Assembly (NCBI GenBank): GCA_017557185.1
Contig: JAFZAP010000114.1
Span: 55,809 to 119,808 of the forward strand
Direction of reading: 5' to 3'
Origin: Prevotella sp.
GTDB lineage: Bacteria > Bacteroidota > Bacteroidia > Bacteroidales > Bacteroidaceae
Length of the DNA: 64,000 bases
In this document: one piece after another, positions 43,750 to 51,156 of the stretch
How positions within the stretch are numbered: the stretch's first letter is position 1
Layout: the number at the start of each line of letters is the position of its first letter
The notes under the pieces: model-generated
Seen by the model: the letters and a program-made list of their open reading frames with translations, nothing else
Databases searched by the model: none
Told to the model about the DNA's origin: nothing
Position numbers and translations under genes: made by a program

Positions 43750-44967
43750 ATGAACAACCATTCTTTTGAAGAACTCTTCCAGGCGTATCGCACCTTCTTC
43801 GGGAAGGGCGATGCGCTCTATCAGTTATTCTCGCCCTATCGCATCTGCCCGCTCGGCGCGCATGTGGACCATCAGCACGGCCTCGTGACGGGCTTCGCCT
43901 TCAACAGCGGCATCGACTTCCTCTTCTCCGAGACCACGACGGGAAAGGTCGAGATGTGCTCGCTGTCGTTCGAGGGCCTGATGACGTTCAACGTCCAGCG
44001 GCCCGTCGACGAGAAGCAGAACAACTGGGGCGACTACCTGCGCGGTGCCGTGTGGGCGCTGCAGAAGGACTACACGCTGAAGAACGGCGTGCGCGGAGTC
44101 GTCAAGGGCTCCATGCCCATCGGCGGACTCTCATCGTCGGCGGCGCTGCTGTGCGGCTTCGTGATGGCCATCGACAAGGTCAACCATCTCGGACTCGACA
44201 AGCTGCAGGTCATCCATTATGCGTCGCAGGCGGAACGCGAGTACGTCGGACTGCGCAACGGCATCCTCGACCAGGCATGCGTTGTGCTCTGCGAGTCCGA
44301 CAAGCTGCTCTACCTCGACACCGAGACGTCCGACTACGACCTCATTCCCTTCGGCCAGAACCTCAAGGGCGACGTGCCGCGCAAGCTGCCGTTCCGGCTG
44401 GGCATCTTCTTCTCGGGTGTCACCCGCAAGCTCACGGGTACCGACTACAATCTGCGCGTGTCGGAATGCAAGACCGCTGCCTGGATCATGCAGGCCTACG
44501 AGGATATCCACCTCCGTGAACTCAGCGACACCTGTCTGCGCGATGTCCCGCAGGAACTCTTCTCCAAGCACGCCGACCGGATGCCCGAGCGCTTCGCCCG
44601 TCGCGCCCGCCATTTCTATTCCGAGTGCGAACGCGTGAAGGCTGGCGTCGAGGCATGGAAGAACGGAGACATCCACCAGTTCGGACAGCTCGTCTTCGAG
44701 AGCTGCGAGAGCTCCATGAACAACTACGAGTGCGGCTCGCCCGAGCTCATTGCGCTCTATCAGATCATGCGGCGCTCCAACGGCATCTATGGCGGACGCT
44801 TCAGCGGAGCGGGCTTCAAGGGTGCTTGCATCGCACTCGTCGATCCCGCCTGCGAGGAGGAGATCCGCCGCGAGGTCACCAAGGCCTATCTGGCTGAGTA
44901 TCCGCAGTATCGCAACAGCTTCGAGATCTTCTTCTGCGACCCCGCCGACGGCGTCGACTTCATGTAA
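43750..44967 (+). CDS. GHMP sugar-1-kinase, galacturonokinase-like
   Basis: 405 residues from the ATG at 43750 (an upstream frame to 43711 crosses the hairpin). GHMP motif 1 is SPYRICPLGAHVDHQHG (residues 28-44), where galactokinases have APGRVNLIGEHTDY. The Glu of GalK is replaced by Ala. This SPYRICPLGAHxDHQ form is what I recall from plant galacturonic acid kinases, as are WGDYLRGAVWAL, GLSSSAAL and YVGLRNGILDQ. Motif 3 is GGRFSGAGFKG. The expected reaction is D-galacturonate + ATP to GalA-1-phosphate. The neighbours (putative pyrophosphorylases and a UDP-GlcA epimerase) fit this. Plain galactokinase activity is less likely. Confidence 0.85.
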   Translation: MNNHSFEELFQAYRTFFGKGDALYQLFSPYRICPLGAHVDHQHGLVTGFAFNSGIDFLFSETTTGKVEMCSLSFEGLMTFNVQRPVDEKQNNWGDYLRGAVWALQKDYTLKNGVRGVVKGSMPIGGLSSSAALLCGFVMAIDKVNHLGLDKLQVIHYASQAEREYVGLRNGILDQACVVLCESDKLLYLDTETSDYDLIPFGQNLKGDVPRKLPFRLGIFFSGVTRKLTGTDYNLRVSECKTAAWIMQAYEDIHLRELSDTCLRDVPQELFSKHADRMPERFARRARHFYSECERVKAGVEAWKNGDIHQFGQLVFESCESSMNNYECGSPELIALYQIMRRSNGIYGGRFSGAGFKGACIALVDPACEEEIRREVTKAYLAEYPQYRNSFEIFFCDPADGVDFM

Positions 44968-44982
44968 TCATCCCGCTATCCG

Positions 44983-45753
44983 ATGAAGAACGTAATCATT
45001 GCCGCAGGATATGCCACGCGCCTCTATCCGCTCACCGAGAACTTCCCGAAGCCGCTGCTGCAGATAGGGGAGAGCACCATCCTCGACCGCATGCTCGACG
45101 ACCTCGACGGCATCGCCGACATCTCCGAGCACATCGTCGTCACCAATCATAAGTTCGCCTATATCTTCCGCGAATGGGCGCAGCGACGCATGCAGCAGCC
45201 CGCCGCCAAGCCCATCGTCATCATCGACGACGGCACCTCCACCAACGACACGCGACTCGGAGCCGTGCGCGACCTGCTGCTGGCTCTCGAACGCCGGCAC
45301 ATCGACGACGATGTGATGGTGCTCGCTGCCGACAACATCCTCGACTTCTCGTTCCAGGGATTCGTCGACTACTTCCGCCAGAAGCAGACAAGCATCATCA
45401 TGTGTCACCACGAACCCGAGCTCTACCGCCTGCAGCGCACGGGCGTCATCGCCGTCGACGACGACATGCGCGTGCTGCTCATGCAGGAGAAACCCGCACA
45501 GCCCGTCAGCCATTGGGCGGTGCCACCTTTCTATATATATAAGCGCAGCGACCTCCCCCTCATCCGCGACTGCCTGAACCACGGCTGTGGCTACGATGCC
45601 CCCGGCAATCTCGCCCACTACCTCGCCGACGTCACCACCCTCCACGCATGGCCCATGCCCGGCCACCGCTTCGACATCGGCTCCCTCGACAGCTATGAGG
45701 AGGCGAGGAGAAACCCACCCCCAACCCCTCCCGAGGGGAGTGGAGCCTTATAA
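44983..45753 (+). CDS. Sugar-phosphate nucleotidyltransferase
   Basis: 256 residues. The GT-A nucleotidyltransferase start is MKNVIIAAGYATRLYPLTENFPKPLLQIG (G-x-x-TRL-x-PLT, then KPLL), with LAADNILDFSF as the metal-binding centre and RFDIGSLDSYEEA near the end. No left-handed beta-helix follows, so it is the short transferase type. It would join NTP to a sugar-1-phosphate; the sugar is unknown, but GalA-1-P from the upstream kinase is a candidate. It begins 15 bp after the kinase stop. The last ~13 residues (NPPPTPPEGSGAL) are encoded by a palindromic repeat and are probably not part of the fold. Confidence 0.87.
   Translation: MKNVIIAAGYATRLYPLTENFPKPLLQIGESTILDRMLDDLDGIADISEHIVVTNHKFAYIFREWAQRRMQQPAAKPIVIIDDGTSTNDTRLGAVRDLLLALERRHIDDDVMVLAADNILDFSFQGFVDYFRQKQTSIIMCHHEPELYRLQRTGVIAVDDDMRVLLMQEKPAQPVSHWAVPPFYIYKRSDLPLIRDCLNHGCGYDAPGNLAHYLADVTTLHAWPMPGHRFDIGSLDSYEEARRNPPPTPPEGSGAL
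45715..45746 (-). repeat. GC-rich palindromic element forming the 3' end of the NTP transferase gene
   Basis: Minus-strand reading: CACTCCCCTCGGGAGGGG then TTGGGGGTGGGTT. It supplies the terminal codons and lies just before the stop (45751-45753). Confidence 0.7.
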
Positions 45754-45818
45754 GCCCTGCGGCGCAGTGTAAAGGTGCAAGAGCGCAAGTAGTCGAGGAA
45801 GTTTTTTTTCGGTTTTTT

Positions 45819-45942
45819 CCGCTGTTGCGGCTGAGTTTTGGCTCAAAACCGTGATGTGCTTGCGGGCTGTGCAAAAGCTTGCTTTTAAGCACAAGACCGA
45901 AAGGACAGCACGTCAGGTCGAAGACCGCAGCCGGAACAGCGG
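45819..45942 (+). other. Highly structured RNA candidate upstream of the epimerase gene
   Basis: Outer arms CCGCTGTTGCGGCTG (45819-45833) and CAGCCGGAACAGCGG (45928-45942) pair over 15 bp with one mismatch. Inside are GTTTT/AAAAC and a stem TGTGC-AAAGC/GCTTT-GCACA (45868-45893). TGTTTTATATGTTTTTTT follows. It may be a leader RNA, a small RNA with terminator, or a remnant element. No protein frame fits. Confidence 0.55.
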
Positions 45943-45993
45943 TGTTTTATATGTTTTTTTCGGAATTAAATATAGAATTTAAAATATATTGTT

Positions 45994-47088
45994 ATGAAAA
46001 TACTAGTAACAGGAGCAGCGGGTTTCATCGGGTCGAAACTCATGTGGATGCTCGCCCAGCGCGGTGACGACGTCGTCGGCATCGACAAAATCAACGACTA
46101 CTACGACCCGCGCCTCAAATACGGCCGCCTCCGCGAATTCGGTATCAACATCCCAGCGACCGATGAATTAGGCTCAACTGACTCCCTCCCCCTTTGGGGA
46201 GGGCAGGGGTGGGGCTCCTCCTCCCTCCCTACGGGGGAGGGGCAGGGGTGGGGCTCCTGCTCCTTTTATCGCATGTCCATCGACGACAAACCTGCCCTCG
46301 ATGCACTCTTCGAGCGCGAGCACTTCCAGAAGGTCGTCAACCTCGCCGCGCAGGCGGGAGTCCGCTACAGCATCACCAATCCCTATGCCTATCTGCAGAG
46401 CAACCTCGTCGGCTTCCTCAACATCCTCGAGGCGTGTCGCCACTACGGTGTCGAGCACCTCGTCTATGCGTCGTCCAGCTCCGTCTATGGCATGAACGAG
46501 AAAGTTCCCTATAGCGAGGACGACAAGGTCGTGACACCCGTCAGCCTCTATGCCGCCACGAAGAAGAGCAACGAGCTCATGGCGCACGCCTACAGCAAGC
46601 TCTACGGCTTCGCCACCACCGGCCTCCGCTATTTCACCGTCTATGGCCCCTGGGGACGTCCCGACATGTCGCCGATGCTCTTCGCCAACGCCATCAGCCA
46701 GGGAAAGCCCATCAAGGTGTTCAACAACGGCGACATGATCCGCGACTTCACATATATCGACGACATCGTCGAGGGCACCATCTGCGTCATCGACCACCAG
46801 CCGGTAGCCTCGCAGTGCGAGCACGGAGTACCCTACAAGGTCTATAACATCGGGTGCAGCCATCCCGTACGCCTCATGGACTTCATCTCAGAAATCGAAC
46901 AGGCCTACGGCCGTCCTGCCGAGAAGATCTTCCTCCCCATGCAGCCGGGAGATGTCTATCAGACCAATGCCGATACCACAAAGCTCGAAACGGAGTGCGG
47001 CTACAAACCCCACTGGTCCCTCCACGACGGCATCCAGAAATTCATGGAGTGGTATAAGTCGGACAAGAATCCGCTCAGGAGTGAGTAA
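45994..47088 (+). CDS. UDP-glucuronate 4-epimerase type NAD-dependent epimerase
   Basis: 364 residues, extended SDR. The NAD motif is TGAAGFIGSK, then VVGIDKINDYYDPRLKYGRL, a signature of UDP-glucuronate epimerases. AAQAGVRYSI, SSSSVYG and catalytic YAATK (Tyr/Lys) follow, and TVYGPWGRPDM is also typical. The predicted reaction is UDP-GlcA to UDP-GalA and back. Residues about 61-91 (SLPLWGGQGWGSSSLPTGEG...) are not family sequence: two copies of a GC-rich palindromic repeat are read through in frame at a variable loop between the cofactor part and YRMSIDD. The core motifs are intact, so activity may survive. Last gene of the sugar-nucleotide cluster. Confidence 0.9.
   Translation: MKILVTGAAGFIGSKLMWMLAQRGDDVVGIDKINDYYDPRLKYGRLREFGINIPATDELGSTDSLPLWGGQGWGSSSLPTGEGQGWGSCSFYRMSIDDKPALDALFEREHFQKVVNLAAQAGVRYSITNPYAYLQSNLVGFLNILEACRHYGVEHLVYASSSSVYGMNEKVPYSEDDKVVTPVSLYAATKKSNELMAHAYSKLYGFATTGLRYFTVYGPWGRPDMSPMLFANAISQGKPIKVFNNGDMIRDFTYIDDIVEGTICVIDHQPVASQCEHGVPYKVYNIGCSHPVRLMDFISEIEQAYGRPAEKIFLPMQPGDVYQTNADTTKLETECGYKPHWSLHDGIQKFMEWYKSDKNPLRSE
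46181..46216 (+). repeat. GC-rich palindromic element, copy 1 inside the epimerase gene
   Basis: CTCCCTCCCCCTTTGGGGAG then GGCAGGGGTGGGGCT. It has the same design as the intergenic copy at 52965 and is translated as SLPLWGGQGWG. Confidence 0.85.
46220..46257 (+). repeat. GC-rich palindromic element, copy 2 inside the epimerase gene
   Basis: CTCCCTCCCTACGGGGGAGG then GGCAGGGGTGGGGCTCC, nearly identical to the copy at 52965-52998. It is translated as SLPTGEGQGWG. Confidence 0.88.
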
Positions 47089-47130
47089 GCAGACGAAGTC
47101 GCATCACGTTTACTACTTCATATCCCCGTT

Positions 47131-48765
47131 TTGGAGAATGTTCCATTGCTCAGGATAGCTGTCGTGCTGATCTTTGGCATTTATTTAGGAGAGTGCGTCG
47201 GCGGAAGCGGAGCTGTTGTGATGAGCTTCGCATTATCTGCTTTCTGGCTGATTCTTGCTGCAATAATCCCTCTGCGTAAGCAAAAAGATATCAAGAAGAG
47301 TGGGGCGGAGTTCTTCTGCAGTCTATGTATCTTGTGCTCCGTGTTTTTCCTCGGGTTCTTTCTTGTGAATGCCAATCGAGAGTCGACAAAGAGTCGATTG
47401 GCAGCCCTTCGCCCAAGTAGCGCCATCACAGAGCTTGACATTCATAATCGGAAAGGCTTTTCTGCCTATGATGCTATTATTGTGACTCCTCCTGTGCAGA
47501 GAGGTAAGGTGATGAAATTCGATATGATGATCACTTCCGATGAAATACATCCTTTCCTCGTTCATGCATCATTGCTCCGGGATACGATTACCAACAACTA
47601 TCTGGCGCTGGGCTTGGGTGACGGCATTCAGGCTTGTTCGGCTTTGAAACTTGAACGTCGACAATCGGTTCCAACAACCTTCATCACGCCTCGTCATTGG
47701 AAGCTCGTGTCTCCACAACACTCCCGACTGACAAGTTTGCAAAGGGCTCGCCTGAACTTAATGATGTTTCGTGAGCGATTGTTAGAACGGTGGAAGCTGA
47801 CGAATGCAGATGCCGAAAGTGAGGCGATTGTCGCTGCGATGGCTCTTGGCGATAAAGGACGTTTATCCCGGCAGTTGAGGGACGAATACAGCATCAGCGG
47901 TGCTTCACATGTGTTAGCTCTTTCCGGACTGCATTTGGGCATCATCTATTTTCTGCTTTCATTCGTCTTCATCCGTCTGCGATGGCAGACACTAGGGCAA
48001 GCGGTCGTGCTGCCGCTCATTTGGTTGTTTGCCCTGATGGTAGGATTCTCGACATCTGTGGTAAGGGCAGCCACGATGCTATCTGTCTATGCACTCGTCA
48101 TGATGTTGCGCCGACCTTCATTCTCGCTGAACACACTTTCGCTGGCGGCTGTCGTAATGCTTCTTGTCAACCCGTTCAATTTGTGGGACATCGGCTTCCA
48201 GTTGTCGTTTATGGCTGTTCTGGGCATTCTGCTTTTCTATCGGCCAATCGTGCGTTTTTTATCAGTATTGTTTACCCGCTCCTCCTCCGACTCGTTCGCT
48301 GTAAGGCTATTCATACAAGACGATTTAAAAGACATCGAGCCCACTCACAGCTTCTTGAATACAATGAAAAAATGGGTAATAGGCATGATAGCAGTCAGCT
48401 GCTCAGCGCAGCTGCTCACAGCACCGTTAGTAGCGTTCTATTTCGGTCGTTTCTCCACCTATTTCCTTCTGACGAATCTTGTGGCAGTTCCTTTCGTCAC
48501 GCTGATTCTTTACTGCACATTAGCATTCTTCCTGCTTAGTTTCCTTCCGTCGATTCAGATTGTTGTAGGGAACGTTGTTGCATGGTTTGCTAAGATACTG
48601 AATGGACTCGTCGCCTCGGTGTCCTCCCTTCCTTTCTCGAGTATCGACGGCATTCAACTATCTGTTTCTCAGGTTGTTCTGATTTATTTGATGTTAGCTC
48701 TCTTCTGTTTCCTGACCTGGATTCTGTTGAAGAAGTTGCGGCATCGCGTGTTCTATAGAAGTTAG
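47131..48765 (+). CDS. comEC: ComEC/Rec2-type competence membrane protein (no beta-lactamase domain)
   Basis: 544 residues, many membrane helices. An N-terminal DUF4131-like soluble part (about 60-190) precedes the Competence domain, with its typical SGASHVLALSGLHLGIIYFLLSFVF and GFSTSVVRAATMLSVYALVMMLRR. The metallo-beta-lactamase domain of longer ComEC proteins is absent, as I recall for many Bacteroidetes versions. ComEC forms the inner-membrane channel for single-stranded DNA in transformation. No other com genes are near. It starts 42 bp after the epimerase. Confidence 0.9.
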   Translation: MENVPLLRIAVVLIFGIYLGECVGGSGAVVMSFALSAFWLILAAIIPLRKQKDIKKSGAEFFCSLCILCSVFFLGFFLVNANRESTKSRLAALRPSSAITELDIHNRKGFSAYDAIIVTPPVQRGKVMKFDMMITSDEIHPFLVHASLLRDTITNNYLALGLGDGIQACSALKLERRQSVPTTFITPRHWKLVSPQHSRLTSLQRARLNLMMFRERLLERWKLTNADAESEAIVAAMALGDKGRLSRQLRDEYSISGASHVLALSGLHLGIIYFLLSFVFIRLRWQTLGQAVVLPLIWLFALMVGFSTSVVRAATMLSVYALVMMLRRPSFSLNTLSLAAVVMLLVNPFNLWDIGFQLSFMAVLGILLFYRPIVRFLSVLFTRSSSDSFAVRLFIQDDLKDIEPTHSFLNTMKKWVIGMIAVSCSAQLLTAPLVAFYFGRFSTYFLLTNLVAVPFVTLILYCTLAFFLLSFLPSIQIVVGNVVAWFAKILNGLVASVSSLPFSSIDGIQLSVSQVVLIYLMLALFCFLTWILLKKLRHRVFYRS

Positions 48766-48816
48766 TGTGATGATATGAAATGACAAAATGATTGATAACA
48801 GCAAAAACAAGAAAAG

Positions 48817-50373
48817 ATGAAAAAGAATTTCCTGCTGGCGATAGCCATGCTCACGCTGTGCGCGAGCGCAAGTGGTCAAGACAATAGTGAGTTGATCGTG
48901 GGGACGTGTTCGGGACTTGTTCAGGGCATTGAGCAAGACGGCACTCAGGCTTTCCTCGGTATTCCCTATGCTGAGGTGGAGCGATTCATGCCCCCGCGCC
49001 CGGTGAAGGCGTGGCAGGGTGTGAGGGTGTGCGACCACTGGGGACCGCAGGTGATGCAGAACACGAACGGACGGAAGCTCAGCGAACAGGAGATGTCGGA
49101 GAAGATCTCGTGTGTGCTGAACGTGTGGACCACCGACCGCAACGCCTCGAAGCCGGTGATGCTCTGGATTCACGGCGGCGGCTTCGACTCGGGAACGTCG
49201 GCATGGAACCCGGGCATGTGCCTGGCGAAGAAGGATGTTGTCGTGGTGAGCCTGAACCACAGGCTGAATATCCTCGGGTTCCTCGACCTGTCGGCCTGTT
49301 CCGAGAAATATAAATACTCGGGAAACGTGGGCATGCTCGACATCGTTGCCGCGCTGCGCTGGATTCAGGACAACATCGCACAGTTCGGCGGCAATCCCGA
49401 TAACGTCACCATCTTCGGCGAGTCGGGGGGTGGGGGAAAGGTGGGAACACTGCTCAGCATGCCGTCGGCAAGGGGACTGTTCCACAAGGCGATCATCATG
49501 AGCGGCACCATCCTCAACGTGAATACGAAGGCGATGAGCGAGGCGCTGGGAAAGGCGGTGCTGAAGGAGCTGGGCATCGACGCGCAGCACATCGACCGCA
49601 TCAACGATGTGCCCTACGAGGAGCTGTATGCTGCCGGACAGCGGGCGATGGCCGCGAGCATCGGCACCCGGAAGCCCGGCACGCCGATGATGTGGGGGTT
49701 CGGGCCTGTTCCCGATGGGGAGACGGTGCTGCAACAGCCCTTCCAGCCTGACTTCGCGAAGATTTCGGACGACGTGCCCATCATGATTGGTACGACGTTC
49801 AACGAGCTGCAGCGGCTGCACTACAGGAATGAGATGACGCTGCAGGAGGCAAAGGAGGCGCTGCGCCCCACCTTCGGCAGCGATACCGACGACTATGTGG
49901 CTGCGCTGCAGGAGGCGTGGCCCGGCAGCACGCCGCAGGATCTGCTGAGCATCGACTGGCTGTTCCGCCCGAAAACACTGATCACCGCCGATGCCATCGC
50001 CGAGACGAGGAATGCCCCGACCTATATGTATATGTTCACGTGGCGGTCGCCTTTGTCGAAAGGCTCTGTTCATGGTGCGGAGCTGATGTTCTGCTTCAAC
50101 ACGCTGCATCTGTCGAAGCACGACCTCCCGCAGCCTACCGCCGACGACCTGAAGCTGGCCGACGTGATGAGTGACGCGTGGGCGCAGTTCGCTCGCACGG
50201 GTGATCCGAACACGGCGGGGCTGCCCACCTGGCATCCCTATACCGCGAAGAACGGGGAGATGATGCTCTTCGACTACGATTGTACGATTCGCCACAATCC
50301 CGACCGCCGCCTGCAGCAGATCATCAACAAGCATTGCTTCAAGCAGCTCGATGAGTTCCGCGCGAAGAAGTAG
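48817..50373 (+). CDS. Secreted carboxylesterase, type B
   Basis: 518 residues. Signal peptide MKKNFLLAIAMLTLCASASGQ. Family motifs: FLGIPYAEV.RFMPP near the start, the oxyanion hole HGGGFDSGT, nucleophile Ser203 in FGESGGGGKV, and a catalytic His in SVHGAELMFCF. Type B carboxylesterases cleave a broad range of esters; the natural substrate in this lineage is unknown. It lies 51 bp after comEC with no evident promoter. A palindromic element begins at the base after the stop codon. Confidence 0.9.
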   Translation: MKKNFLLAIAMLTLCASASGQDNSELIVGTCSGLVQGIEQDGTQAFLGIPYAEVERFMPPRPVKAWQGVRVCDHWGPQVMQNTNGRKLSEQEMSEKISCVLNVWTTDRNASKPVMLWIHGGGFDSGTSAWNPGMCLAKKDVVVVSLNHRLNILGFLDLSACSEKYKYSGNVGMLDIVAALRWIQDNIAQFGGNPDNVTIFGESGGGGKVGTLLSMPSARGLFHKAIIMSGTILNVNTKAMSEALGKAVLKELGIDAQHIDRINDVPYEELYAAGQRAMAASIGTRKPGTPMMWGFGPVPDGETVLQQPFQPDFAKISDDVPIMIGTTFNELQRLHYRNEMTLQEAKEALRPTFGSDTDDYVAALQEAWPGSTPQDLLSIDWLFRPKTLITADAIAETRNAPTYMYMFTWRSPLSKGSVHGAELMFCFNTLHLSKHDLPQPTADDLKLADVMSDAWAQFARTGDPNTAGLPTWHPYTAKNGEMMLFDYDCTIRHNPDRRLQQIINKHCFKQLDEFRAKK

Positions 50374-50405
50374 CCTCACCCCAGCCCTCTCCACTGGAGA
50401 GGGAG
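50374..50405 (-). repeat. GC-rich palindromic element abutting the carboxylesterase stop codon
   Basis: Minus-strand reading CTCCCTCTCCAGTGGAGAGG then GCTGGGGTGAGG. It begins exactly at the first base after the TAG at 50371-50373. Confidence 0.8.
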
Positions 50406-50682
50406 CAGCACCCAGCGTAGTCACTGAACTCCTAATTATTGAAGACAACTTAGACCGCTCGGCTTTGCCGCTTGCGTAGCGAAGCGGAGAAAGAACATAA
50501 AACAACATTATTTCATCTGCGAATTTAGCGAATTCAACGAATGAAACCGATGTTTCTAAGGAACATAGGAATCGAAGGAAAAGCGCTCGGCTTCTCCGAC
50601 TCTATGTCTCTCTGTCTAATTTCCTCTATTCTTTCATTCCTTAGAATCATTTGTAGAATCTGCGGTAAATAAAAACGGAAAT
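50406..50682. other. Intergenic region without a gene, with short inverted repeats
   Basis: It holds a CGCTCGGCTTTGCCG / CGAAGCGG hairpin-like stretch near 50457-50490. It also holds the inverted pair TTCTAAGGAA (50554-50563) and TTCCTTAGAA (50637-50646), with ACATAG / CTATGT nested inside. No coding signal or promoter was recognised. Confidence 0.5.
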
Positions 50683-50712
50683 CGGGAAGCCCTTTGTTTA
50701 TAAGGCTTCCCG
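50683..50712 (-). terminator. Terminator of tRNA-Cys
   Basis: CGGGAAGCC / GGCTTCCCG, a perfect 9-bp stem. On the minus strand ATTTCCGTTTTTATTT follows. It is 12 bp past the tRNA. Confidence 0.8.
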
Positions 50713-50724
50713 ACAATTCTATAG

Positions 50725-50795
50725 AGGTGCGTAGCGGAGTCGAACCGCTCTATTTGGTTTTGCAGACCAACACATAACCGCTTTGTTAACGCACC
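50725..50795 (-). tRNA. tRNA-Cys (GCA)
   Basis: 71 nt on the minus strand. The acceptor stem GGTGCGT/ACGCACC is perfect with discriminator U73, as expected for Cys. The anticodon arm is TTGGT-CTGCAAA-ACCAA with anticodon GCA. The T arm is AGCGG-TTCGACT-CCGCT. The 3' CCA is not encoded and must be added. A short D arm is present. A terminator follows. Confidence 0.95.
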
Positions 50796-50878
50796 GATTA
50801 CAGTTGCATTCTCGAACACGAGGTTTGATTTGCGGATGCAAAGGTATAAAGAATTATCCGTTTATCCAAATTTTTTTC

Positions 50879-51154
50879 TTACTTTTTCGTGTAGCAAGGT
50901 GGTTTTTCGGCTTTTTCATTCTTTTTGTGTTGCTGCCGAACCTGTTTCCGTTGCTGTTCGCGCAAGATGCATCCTGCACACCCCGCACAGGGATCGTCGG
51001 CTTCGCTGACGGCTTTGCGGATGCGCCACACGGCATAAACGACCGACAGGAGCAAGACGAGAGCGACGAGGAGGTATTGGAAGCCTACCCCCGACCCCTC
51101 CCCAAGGGAGGGGAGTAGAAGAAGGGGGAGGAAGGGGCGGGGGATAGGCTGCAT
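50879..51154 (-). CDS. FeoB-associated Cys-rich membrane peptide type, with repeat-derived N-terminus
   Basis: 91 residues from the ATG at 51154, two bases past the glyA stop. One membrane helix (YLLVALVLLLSVVYAVW) is followed by RIRKAVSE and the cysteine cluster DPCAGCAGC, the layout of small FeoB-associated Cys-rich proteins. No feoA/feoB is in the window. The first ~25 residues (LPSLGEGSGVGF part) come from a GC-rich palindromic element at 51084-51118 in frame. No later ATG or GTG precedes the helix, so the element either supplies the start region or has damaged the gene. Function in iron or metal handling is inferred from the family only. Confidence 0.65.
   Translation of the reverse strand: MQPIPRPFLPLLLLPSLGEGSGVGFQYLLVALVLLLSVVYAVWRIRKAVSEADDPCAGCAGCILREQQRKQVRQQHKKNEKAEKPPCYTKK
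51084..51118 (-). repeat. GC-rich palindromic element in the N-terminal codons of the Cys-rich peptide gene
   Basis: Minus-strand reading CTCCCCTCCCTTGGGGAGGG then GTCGGGGGTAGG, the same family as the copies at 46181 and 52965. Confidence 0.78.
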
Positions 51155-51156
51155 GA

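Noticed and set aside
45819-45942. Possible SRP (4.5S) RNA because of GTCAGGTC...GCAGCC
   Set aside because: The apical GGAA tetraloop and the exact CAGG/AGCA symmetric loop are missing; the closing pairs do not fit the SRP core.
48694-50508. 604-codon minus-strand reading frame
   Set aside because: Antisense to the carboxylesterase with its full catalytic motifs.
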